Source of the DNA: Spirochaetales bacterium
GTDB lineage: Bacteria; Spirochaetota; Spirochaetia; DSM-27196; SKKC01
Assembly (NCBI GenBank): GCA_007126865.1
Contig: SLAN01000181.1
Location: forward strand, 1-5,742
DNA length: 5,742 nucleotides
Direction of reading: 5' to 3'
The position numbers and the translations under genes were made by a program. Of the stretch, positions 1 through 5,742 are shown in pieces (position 1 is the stretch's first letter; every line of letters starts with the position of its first letter). Under the pieces are notes generated by a model. It saw nothing but the letters and a program-made list of their open reading frames with translations, did no database searches and had not been told where the DNA came from.

Positions 1-1
1 C

Positions 2-1813
2 TCGATCGAAGCGACGCAGCTGGAGCTCCTGGTTCGCCCCGACGGGGACAATGGTGAATCGGGGACCTTCTATCTCGACGAAATTCACCTCGCCGACAGC
101 CGGCCATCTGTTTCGGCGACACTCGAAGCCGGAGCTCGCTATCGATACGCCGGCGAATTGGCCCGTATCGGATCATCGATAACGATCCGGGATCTCGATG
201 CCGGGGTGCGTTCCCGAATCGATGCCGACCTGAGCGCAGGACAGGTGTCGGCGGTCAGCGCCGACTCGGATATTGCGGCGACCATATGGCGGGTACGTCT
301 CGGAGTGCAGTCCGGGTTCGTGTACTCGCCGGCTTTCGACGAGCTGTCCACCTATGGAGGACACCGGGTACGTGTCCCCACCGGTGATACACCGCTGTCG
401 CTGGAGGAGCGCTACTTCCGAACATTCGGGGCCGAGAGCGCCGAACGCGAAGCGCGGGAACTATCGGTATCACTGGAAACCGCGCCGGTCGAGCTGAGCG
501 TTTCCTCCGACTCGTCGCTCAGCGCTGAGCGACTGCGGCAGCAATGGAGCTTCGACGCTACGCTGCCGGCGCCGCGCGTATCGCTCGATTTCGAAATGGG
601 CTCAGTCAGCGGGGAGTATCGTATACCGGCGGATACCGGCTATTTCGCCTCATGGCTACGCTCCTACCAATTGCTCGGCCCGTATCGGAGTACGACCGCG
701 CTCGAGCGACGCGCACGGGCACAGATCGAACGCTCGGCCGGTGATGCGGCGATCTCGGCAACCGGAAACGCCCGGCTCGGCTTTCGGACATTTGCTCCCG
801 CCGGTGAACAGCGCTCGGAGACAGCGTTCGAGATCGGAACGCTCTTCCGATCGGAACGCGCCTCATCACACGATGCGGTGGCGGAACCCGGCTCGCCGCT
901 CTTTTCCGGACTCTCGATCGAGCCGTTCTACGGCCGGCGTCTGCGGCTCGAGGAGAGTTACGAGACGGACACCGGGTTCCGGGGCGACTTCGACCGGTAT
1001 GCCTCCGCCCTCGTCGAAGAACACTATCTATATTCATCCGTACCGTTTCTCGAGCTCTTCCAACCGATTGAGGAGAGTCGCTTCGCACAGATCGACGGTG
1101 GGCGCGAACGAGCCGAATACCGTCCGAGCATCGGGTTTCGTGCTCGACGTAATTTCGGCTCGCGGCTTCGCGATCTACTCGTTCCGTTCCGGCTGGAGGC
1201 CGATTACGGGCGTCGATATGAGAGGCGCGATGATTCATTACGGGAGAGCAGCGACGCGGCGATATCTGCCTCCACCTTCGCCGTGAATCTCTTCGGAAGA
1301 CTCGGCGCCTATCCGGTTACCGACCTCTACACCTCCGACGAGTTCTTCGGCCGGATTACCGCACAGGCGCTCTTTGCTCGCGAGAGCGAGTACCGCGCCA
1401 CATGGGAAACCGCGGCACGGTTTTTCTCGGGTGACGACCGAGCACTCGAGATGGAAAACACCTACTCGATTTCGTATACGCAAGCTGTCGATCACGAGAA
1501 CGAGTCGGAGATCGAGTACTCCTGGACGTCACCGGCGCGGTTCGCCGACTCGATCCCGTGGCCGGTTGACTACGAGAACGCTCGATTGCGCCATCGCGAG
1601 CACCTGTCGCTGCTGATATCCCGACCGTCGCGTGAGCAGACCCCGGCAAAGACGCGGCTTGTGACCGGCCATCGAACCTCCCTCGAGCTCGACGATGTCG
1701 CCAGTATCGGAGCGCAGATGCGCGTCGGTTGGGAGCGCGAGCACGGCGGTGATCAACCGCCGATCGATCGATTCGGAGTCGAGGGAAGCATAGAAGCACG
1801 CTTCCGATTCTGA
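2..1813 (+). CDS. C-terminal part of a large, probable outer-membrane beta-barrel protein (5' end outside window)
   Basis: The reading frame is open from the first bases, so the gene begins upstream; 603 residues are visible. A TTG at base 158 is inside the frame and is unlikely to be the true start, because the residues before it read as ordinary protein. Visible residues 1-40 include YLDEIHLADS (24-33), which resembles the closing strand of jelly-roll, carbohydrate-binding-like modules. The remainder is rich in alternating polar/hydrophobic strands, Arg, Glu, Ser and Tyr, with no transmembrane helix and no cysteine-rich or catalytic motif. It ends SIEARFRF: a strand with a terminal Phe, the signature recognised by the outer-membrane insertion (BAM) machinery. 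I infer an outer-membrane protein with one or more N-terminal beta-sandwich domains and a C-terminal barrel. I do not recognise the family; LptD-like or SprA-like proteins are possible comparisons only. mutL follows closely on the same strand, so co-transcription is likely. Confident as a gene, moderate for location. Confidence 0.8.
   Translation, partial: SIEATQLELLVRPDGDNGESGTFYLDEIHLADSRPSVSATLEAGARYRYAGELARIGSSITIRDLDAGVRSRIDADLSAGQVSAVSADSDIAATIWRVRLGVQSGFVYSPAFDELSTYGGHRVRVPTGDTPLSLEERYFRTFGAESAEREARELSVSLETAPVELSVSSDSSLSAERLRQQWSFDATLPAPRVSLDFEMGSVSGEYRIPADTGYFASWLRSYQLLGPYRSTTALERRARAQIERSAGDAAISATGNARLGFRTFAPAGEQRSETAFEIGTLFRSERASSHDAVAEPGSPLFSGLSIEPFYGRRLRLEESYETDTGFRGDFDRYASALVEEHYLYSSVPFLELFQPIEESRFAQIDGGRERAEYRPSIGFRARRNFGSRLRDLLVPFRLEADYGRRYERRDDSLRESSDAAISASTFAVNLFGRLGAYPVTDLYTSDEFFGRITAQALFARESEYRATWETAARFFSGDDRALEMENTYSISYTQAVDHENESEIEYSWTSPARFADSIPWPVDYENARLRHREHLSLLISRPSREQTPAKTRLVTGHRTSLELDDVASIGAQMRVGWEREHGGDQPPIDRFGVEGSIEARFRF
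514..533. repeat. Perfect 20-bp palindrome inside the first gene
   Basis: The two halves GTCGCTCAGC and GCTGAGCGAC are exact reverse complements with no spacer. The arm motif CGCTCAGCG lies at 516-524 and its complement CGCTGAGCG at 523-531. A further GCTGAGCG lies at 493-500, 31 bases upstream of the matching half-site, and CGCTCAGCG recurs at 1830-1838 in the mutL leader. As RNA it can fold into an 8-bp GC-rich hairpin with a four-base loop. It also encodes ordinary residues (SSLSAERL region), so it may be coincidental; no function is established. Confidence 0.6.
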
Positions 1814-1848
1814 GCACAGGCGCTTACGACGCTCAGCGTTCACAATTG

Positions 1849-1855
1849 AAAGGAG
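1849..1855 (+). promoter_or_regulatory. Shine-Dalgarno-like AAAGGAG in the mutL leader
   Basis: AAAGGAG is a near-ideal ribosome-binding sequence, 36 bases after the stop of the preceding gene. At the ideal spacing of 7 bases lies TTG (1863-1865), but this is out of the mutL frame and is followed at once by TAG. No ATG, GTG or TTG in the mutL frame falls within normal spacing: the in-frame TTG (1846) overlaps its upstream edge and the in-frame GTG (1885) is 29 bases beyond it. It may recruit ribosomes upstream of a weak start, or reflect a non-standard start or a base error. Confidence 0.5.
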
Positions 1856-1884
1856 CCTCGGATTGTAGTACGGTCGCCACAATC

Positions 1885-3672
1885 GTGGCATCCGCAGACA
1901 ACGCCCGCACAAACAGCATTCGAATCCTCCCGGACTCGGTTGCGCGCAAGATCGCCGCCGGAGAGGTAATAGAGCGTCCCGCCTCGGTCGTGCGCGAGCT
2001 GATCGATAACAGCATAGACGCCGGAGCGTCCACAATCTCGGTCGAGCTCGAGGAGGGAGGGCTTTCGCTTATTCGAGTCACCGACAGCGGAGTCGGTATG
2101 CCGGCTGACGACCTCGAGCGCTGCTACCTGTCACATGCGACGAGCAAGATACGCGGCAGCGATGATCTGTTGCGCATTGAAAGCCTCGGATTTCGCGGAG
2201 AGGCACTTGCGAGTATCGGTGCCGTCTCCCGGCTCGAGATTTCGTCGAGAAGTGTAAACGGCGACGGTGGCAGAGTTGTCGTCGAAGACGGGAACGTTGT
2301 CGAGCACGGGGCGACTCGCGGAGTCCAGGGGACGTCGGTTGATGTGCGCCGCCTTTTCTACAACCTCCCCGCACGAAAGCGGTTCCTGAAACGGGCGGCA
2401 ACCGAAACGGCAATGGTACGCCAGGTGGTGATCGAGAAGGCTCTCGCGTATCCACAGATAGAGTTCAAGTTGACTACGGACGGTGCCGTTCGGTTGATGC
2501 TACCGAAACAGGAGACTCTTGCACGCATCGCGATGACACACGAGAGACTCGACACCGAACGGCTCACGGAAATCCGACATGACGGGGTCGCATGCCGGTT
2601 GGCGAGCTATGTGGGAGACACCACCGTCATTCGGCGCGATCGTAAGATGATACAAACGTTCGTCAACGGACGTCGTATCTCCGAGTACGGATTCGTCCAG
2701 GCGGTCGAATATGCTCTCGGCGATCTCTTTCACGGCGGTACGTTTCCGGTCTGTCTCCTGTTCATTGACGTTCCCGCCGAAGAGGTCGACTTCAACGTGC
2801 ACCCAGCGAAACGGGAGGCGAAATTCAGCCGACGCGACCGTATCCACCACGACATCGTAACCGCATTGAGATCGAACTCTCTACGGCCGGCGGGCCACCT
2901 CGCCAACTCGACATCCTCCTCTCCGGAAACCGATCCGACTCCGAGCCGACCGTTGCCGTTCGAAGTCGGAGACAAGCATGTGCGGGAACGCCCACGCCCG
3001 AGCGCCTCCGCCGAACGGCCCGAGCGCTCCGCCCGCGAATTACCCTCGAAATCGCCGGATCCATACCGCTCGGTCGAACGATTCGAGCCTTCTGCCCGGG
3101 CACCCGCCTCTTCAGTTCCTCCGGGGCACGTGCGCAACGATCTCGTGTATCACGGGACACTCTTCGGCACCTATCTTATCGTCGAACGCGGAAACGAGCT
3201 CTTTCTCGTCGATCAACACGCTGCTCACGAACGAATCATGTATGACTCATTCCGCAAGCGTGGCACGGTACAGAGGCTGCTGGTACCGATTGACTTCGAT
3301 GTGGAAGGTGAGCAGATGGAAACCGTGCGCGAGCGGATCACACAGGCCGCAGAGCTCGGAATCGAGATAGAAGAGCGCGGCTCGGGCAGATTCAGGATCT
3401 ATACGCTTCCCGAATCGTTTTCCGGGTCGGAGAGCGTCCTTATCGAGAGTCTGTGTGGTCTCGAATTGATCTCGGGTGAGTTCGAGCGCGATCTGTACGC
3501 GACAATGGCGTGTAAGGCGGCAGTGCGGGCCGGGGACCATGTCGACGAGCTGACCGCCCGCGAGCTCATTCACCACGTTTTCGGTCTTTCCGATCCCCGA
3601 TGCCCGCACGGGCGTCCGCTCTGGATTCGCACCCCCCGAGAAGAGCTCGATCGAAAGATCGGCCGCTGCTGA
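1885..3672 (+). CDS. mutL: DNA mismatch repair protein MutL, endonuclease type
   Basis: MutL couples mismatch recognition by MutS to strand incision and repair. From the GTG start (595 aa) the N-terminal GHKL ATPase is complete: catalytic Glu38 and Mg-binding Asn42 in ELIDNSIDAGAS, DSGVGM (67-72), HATSKI (84-89), GFRGEAL (102-108) and GTSVDVRRLFYNLPARKRFL (149-168). NVHPAKREAKF (304-314) closes the S5-like domain. A Pro/Ser/Arg-rich linker spans about 335-415. The C-terminal dimerisation/endonuclease domain has DQHAAHE (443-449), the beta-clamp motif QRLLVP (463-468), ACK (542-544) and CPHGRP (573-578). Two motif positions deviate: Asp replaces the last Glu of DQHA(X)2E(X)4E, and the terminal F-x-R reads IGR. 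The endonuclease motifs imply a MutH-independent system. Start choice is uncertain: GTG 1885 puts about ten residues before the conserved SIRILP segment, while an in-frame TTG at 1846 would add 13 more; neither has a good ribosome-binding site. Probably co-transcribed with the upstream membrane-protein gene. Family assignment is near certain. Confidence 0.97.
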   Translation: MASADNARTNSIRILPDSVARKIAAGEVIERPASVVRELIDNSIDAGASTISVELEEGGLSLIRVTDSGVGMPADDLERCYLSHATSKIRGSDDLLRIESLGFRGEALASIGAVSRLEISSRSVNGDGGRVVVEDGNVVEHGATRGVQGTSVDVRRLFYNLPARKRFLKRAATETAMVRQVVIEKALAYPQIEFKLTTDGAVRLMLPKQETLARIAMTHERLDTERLTEIRHDGVACRLASYVGDTTVIRRDRKMIQTFVNGRRISEYGFVQAVEYALGDLFHGGTFPVCLLFIDVPAEEVDFNVHPAKREAKFSRRDRIHHDIVTALRSNSLRPAGHLANSTSSSPETDPTPSRPLPFEVGDKHVRERPRPSASAERPERSARELPSKSPDPYRSVERFEPSARAPASSVPPGHVRNDLVYHGTLFGTYLIVERGNELFLVDQHAAHERIMYDSFRKRGTVQRLLVPIDFDVEGEQMETVRERITQAAELGIEIEERGSGRFRIYTLPESFSGSESVLIESLCGLELISGEFERDLYATMACKAAVRAGDHVDELTARELIHHVFGLSDPRCPHGRPLWIRTPREELDRKIGRC

Positions 3673-3710
3673 GCCTGTAGCCCCTTCGCCTCTACAGCTC
3701 GGTCAGCAGC
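3665..3710. terminator. Bidirectional stem-loop between convergent genes, possible terminator
   Basis: GCTGCTGA (3665-3672) pairs with TCAGCAGC (3703-3710), and CTGTAG (3675-3680) pairs with CTACAG (3692-3697). A 2/5-base internal loop separates the stems and an 11-base loop (3681-3691) caps them. An alternative inner pairing GAG(C)CTGTAG with CTACAGCTC gives 9 bp and one bulge. The symmetry means transcripts from either strand can fold it. It contains the mutL TGA (3670-3672) and the TPR-gene stop (3692-3694 on the minus strand). No T-run follows on either strand, so it is not a classical intrinsic terminator. It may instead protect 3' ends or assist termination. Confidence 0.5.
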
Positions 3711-5671
3711 GCCTCGATGTCGTCACGCGCTTCGTACTCCGGATTCTCCGACAATAAACCTTCAAGCACCTCGCGAGCGGATTCGGTGTCATCCTGGGAG
3801 ATCAGCACCTCTCCGAGCCTGTGTCGAACTCGCCAGTCATCGGGGCGGTCATCGAGAATGCTGCGCAGTTCTTCTTCAGCACGATCGTAGTCTTCGGCAC
3901 CGATGTACGCCACGGCAAGGTTTCTCCGAATCTCGGGTGTGTCCGGATCCAGGCGCCGCGCACGACGGAAATGGTCGATCGACTCATTGAAGTTTTCCAG
4001 ACTGAGATAGACATTCCCGAGATTATTGTTCACCGCGGCGTCATCCGGCTGCATACCGTACGCCCGAAGCAGATAGTCGAGAGCGTCATCGTGCAACCCC
4101 AGCTCATCGAGCAAACGACCGAGCTCGATAAGCGGACGAACGTACCGGCTGTCGAGCTCTGCGGCGGTCATGTGAGATTCGATCGCGTCTTCAACCTCAC
4201 CGAGTCCATCCTGGATCTGTCCCTTGACATAGAAGTACTCGGGAGAGGGATTGAGTGCGATGGCTTCCTGGATGAACTCGTACGCCTCTTCGAACTTCTC
4301 GTTCCTCCGTTTGATCTGTGCCGCGTTGAAGTTGTGCGTCGGACTGCCCGGGTCGAGCTCGGCGGCACGGACGAAGGCGGCCTCCGCACGACTCGCATTG
4401 CCCGCCGCCTCGTACGCCTGGCCCAACTGCATTCGGTACATCGGGTTTCCGGGAGCAATGTCGATAGCGGTTTCGAGCTGGACTATTGCCGCCCGGTAGT
4501 TACCCCGATCGAGCTCGGCCATTCCCAGCCGGTGATATGCGGCCGAGTTCTCCTGGTCAACCTCTATCGCACGCCGAAACGCCTGAAGGGCACCGTCCTC
4601 GTCACGCAGCTGCAGATTGCTCATTCCCATGTTGTAGTAGGCGTTTGGAAACTCCGGATCGAGGTCGACAACCCGCTGGTAGCTTTCCCGCGCGTCCCGG
4701 AAATCGCTCGCCCGATACTGCGCATTACCGAGCGCGAAATAGACTTCCGGCCTGTCGTCAGCCAACTCGGCGGCTTTCTCGAACATCTCGCGAGCCGCGC
4801 TATGGTCGCCATCGGAGCTGTACACCTCCCCCTTGGTGAAGTAGGGACGCCAGAGCGTATCGTCCGCTTCCATTGCCGCCTCAGCGTATTCGCGCGCCAG
4901 TTGTTGGTCCTCCCTGCTATCGGGATCGCGCCGTCGATACGCCTCACCGAGACCGGCGAGCGCCTCAGGACGGTTCTCGGCAAGCTGCAGCACTTCTTCG
5001 AACAATTCGATCGCCCGATCGAAGTCACCTTCCTGCAGTGCGCTTTCCGCCTCTTCCAGCAGGTTTCGAACCTCGCGTTCCCGCTCCCGCTCTTCTTCCT
5101 CGAGCGCAGCGAGCTCCGCCTCCTGTCGCTCGAGTTCTCGCTGCTCGGCCGCTCGGCGCTCTTCTTCCTCGCGCGCGCGTTCCTCTTCCTCCTGCTCTCG
5201 TGCCCGGCGGGCCTCCGCAGCGGCTTCCTCCTCAGCAGCGCGCCGTTCCTCCGCCTCACGGCGTTCTCGCTCCGCCTCGGCGAGTCGCTCCTCGAGCGCC
5301 GCGAGCTGCTCCTCGTCGTCCGATCGGTCGTCCGATTCCAGCGCTTCGATCTGACTGCGCAGCTCGGAGATCTCATCGAGACGATCCTGTTCTTCCCGCT
5401 CGAGCGCGCGTCGCGCTTCGACAATTCGGCTGCGCAGCTCATTCGCCTCTTCATGGTCGACGTCATCGAGGAGAACGCGGTCGACGAGATCGAGCGCGCG
5501 CGTCAATTCGCCGTCCTCGTAGTAATCTCGGGCAAGTCTGAGAGTATTGGCGTGCGGGTCTTCCGGCGCCGTGGTCCGCTCGCCGAGCAGGAGTGCCGTG
5601 CCGAGGCCACCACCTATCAGAAGTGCCAGGACGATCCCGCCGGCGACGAGTGCGCGTTTTCGGTCATACAT
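3692..5671 (-). CDS. Membrane-anchored TPR protein with a long charged helix
   Basis: The 659-residue product starts MYDRKR, followed by one hydrophobic segment (about 7-30) without a lipobox cysteine. This suggests a signal anchor with the rest in the periplasm. Residues 43-84 form a first TPR-like helical hairpin. Residues 86-200 are almost entirely Glu, Arg, Ala and Gln with few hydrophobics, predicting a coiled coil or single stable helix. Residues 202-647 hold about 13 consecutive 34-residue TPR units with the usual Gly/Ala/Tyr and Asp-Pro signature (for example 309-342, 343-376, 546-579); the second unit has an insertion at about 247-257. TPR arrays bind proteins, so a scaffold or assembly role in the envelope is the natural inference; the partner is unknown. 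The ATG is supported by GGAG eight bases upstream. It follows an acidic-tailed gene by 14 bases, suggesting an operon, and converges on mutL. The product is strongly acidic. I cannot assign a gene name. Confidence 0.93.
   Translation of the reverse strand: MYDRKRALVAGGIVLALLIGGGLGTALLLGERTTAPEDPHANTLRLARDYYEDGELTRALDLVDRVLLDDVDHEEANELRSRIVEARRALEREEQDRLDEISELRSQIEALESDDRSDDEEQLAALEERLAEAERERREAEERRAAEEEAAAEARRAREQEEEERAREEEERRAAEQRELERQEAELAALEEEEREREREVRNLLEEAESALQEGDFDRAIELFEEVLQLAENRPEALAGLGEAYRRRDPDSREDQQLAREYAEAAMEADDTLWRPYFTKGEVYSSDGDHSAAREMFEKAAELADDRPEVYFALGNAQYRASDFRDARESYQRVVDLDPEFPNAYYNMGMSNLQLRDEDGALQAFRRAIEVDQENSAAYHRLGMAELDRGNYRAAIVQLETAIDIAPGNPMYRMQLGQAYEAAGNASRAEAAFVRAAELDPGSPTHNFNAAQIKRRNEKFEEAYEFIQEAIALNPSPEYFYVKGQIQDGLGEVEDAIESHMTAAELDSRYVRPLIELGRLLDELGLHDDALDYLLRAYGMQPDDAAVNNNLGNVYLSLENFNESIDHFRRARRLDPDTPEIRRNLAVAYIGAEDYDRAEEELRSILDDRPDDWRVRHRLGEVLISQDDTESAREVLEGLLSENPEYEARDDIEALLTEL
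5315..5336 (-). repeat. Short in-frame tandem duplication in the charged-helix region
   Basis: The 10-mer GTCGTCCGAT occurs at 5315-5324 and again at 5327-5336, a 12-base period on the plus strand. On the coding (minus) strand the two copies encode the doubled SDDR/SDDE of LESDDRSDDEEQ (residues 111-122 of the TPR protein). The period is a multiple of three, so the frame is kept. It looks like a small slippage-type duplication of four residues. Confidence 0.55.
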
Positions 5672-5679
5672 CGTGATTG

Positions 5680-5683
5680 CTCC
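5680..5683 (-). promoter_or_regulatory. Ribosome-binding site of the TPR protein gene
   Basis: On the minus strand GGAG is followed by eight bases and then ATG (5671-5669). The position is within the usual range and supports this ATG as the start. It sits in the 14-base gap after the TGA of the upstream gene, so the two genes can be translated from one transcript. Confidence 0.75.
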
Positions 5684-5685
5684 GC

Positions 5686-5742
5686 TCAGTCGAAAATGTC
5701 GAAGTCGTCTTCAATCGACTCGAAGTCTTCCTCTCCGCCGCC
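5686..5742 (-). CDS. C-terminal 18 residues of an unidentified protein with an acidic tail (5' part outside window)
   Basis: Reading leftward from the window edge, an open frame of 18 codons ends in TGA (5688-5686), giving GGGEEDFESIEDDFDIFD. The tail is highly acidic with Phe at regular spacing (two loosely similar DF-containing segments), after a short Gly run. Nothing here identifies a family. It lies 14 bases upstream of the TPR protein gene on the same strand, and that gene's ribosome-binding site immediately follows this stop. This arrangement is what supports it as a real gene end and as part of an operon. The role is unknown; an acidic C-terminal tail could be a protein-binding peptide. 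Confidence 0.6.
   Translation of the reverse strand, partial: GGGEEDFESIEDDFDIFD

Noticed and set aside
623..640. Direct repeat ATACCGGC with a 10-base period
   Set aside because: Too short, and accounted for by the codons of the first gene; the period is not a multiple of three and there is no further copy next to it.
845..856. 12-bp palindrome TTCCGATCGGAA
   Set aside because: A 12-bp palindrome is not rare in GC-rich, GATC-containing DNA and no related copies are nearby.
606..1238. Minus-strand open frame (210 codons) within the first gene
   Set aside because: The translation is Arg-rich with no domain pattern, typical of antisense frames in GC-rich genes; the plus-strand frame has coherent strand patterning and a proper C-terminus.
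1846..1871. TTGAAA followed by TAGTAC as a promoter for mutL
   Set aside because: The spacing is only 14 bases and the -10 match is poor, so it is not a credible sigma-70-type promoter.
5161..5200. Alternating CG run (5170-5179) flanked by pyrimidine-rich tracts, a possible Z-DNA or triplex element
   Set aside because: Fully explained by Glu and Arg/Ala codons of the charged helix on the minus strand; nothing else marks it as functional.
4621..5466. Minus-strand open frame (281 codons) overlapping the TPR gene in another frame
   Set aside because: A low-complexity Arg/Ser-rich shadow frame produced by the repetitive GAG/CGC-type codons of the TPR gene.
4873..5541. Long plus-strand open frame (222 codons) opposite the charged helix of the TPR gene
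   Set aside because: It is rich in Pro, Arg and Ala, the expected antisense reading of Glu/Arg/Ala codons in GC-rich DNA. It has no recognisable domain and lies wholly inside a convincing gene.

Overview
The window is about 5.7 kb of GC-rich bacterial DNA (roughly 60% GC by eye), densely coding. It holds four protein genes: two complete and two cut by the window edges. The layout is two converging units. A rightward pair (an outer-membrane-type beta-strand protein, then mutL) meets a leftward pair (an unidentified acidic-tailed protein, then a membrane-anchored TPR protein) in a 19-base gap. No tRNA, rRNA, mobile element, CRISPR array or riboswitch was seen, and no gene-free stretch exceeds about 75 bases.

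The host is a Gram-negative-type (diderm) bacterium: the first protein ends like an outer-membrane beta-barrel, and the TPR protein has a signal anchor that would place it in the periplasm. MutL is of the endonuclease type (DQHA and CPHGRP motifs), which points away from the MutH-using gamma-proteobacteria. The overall style resembles free-living spirochaetes of saline or alkaline habitats: GC-rich, very Glu/Asp/Arg-rich proteins and a long TPR protein with an anchor and a charged helix. That placement is an inference, not something the sequence proves.

Region by region: bases 2-1813 (+) carry the C-terminal 603 residues of a large, probably outer-membrane protein. Bases 1814-1884 are the short gap and ambiguous translation start of mutL. 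Bases 1885-3672 (+) are mutL, with complete ATPase and endonuclease domains and a beta-clamp-binding motif. Bases 3665-3710 form a symmetrical stem-loop that covers both convergent stop codons. Bases 3692-5671 (-) encode the TPR protein, in which a roughly 115-residue Glu/Arg-rich helix separates a first TPR-like hairpin from about 13 further repeats. Bases 5686-5742 (-) are the last 18 codons of an upstream gene with a very acidic tail, 14 bases before the TPR gene and probably in one transcript with it.

The two units have no obvious functional link: mutL is DNA repair, while both neighbouring proteins look like envelope components. I found no convincing undescribed multi-gene system. The most unusual signals are a perfect 20-bp palindrome inside the first gene whose half-site recurs in the mutL leader, a strong Shine-Dalgarno in front of mutL that serves only a start-stop pair, and the overlapping bidirectional stem-loop.
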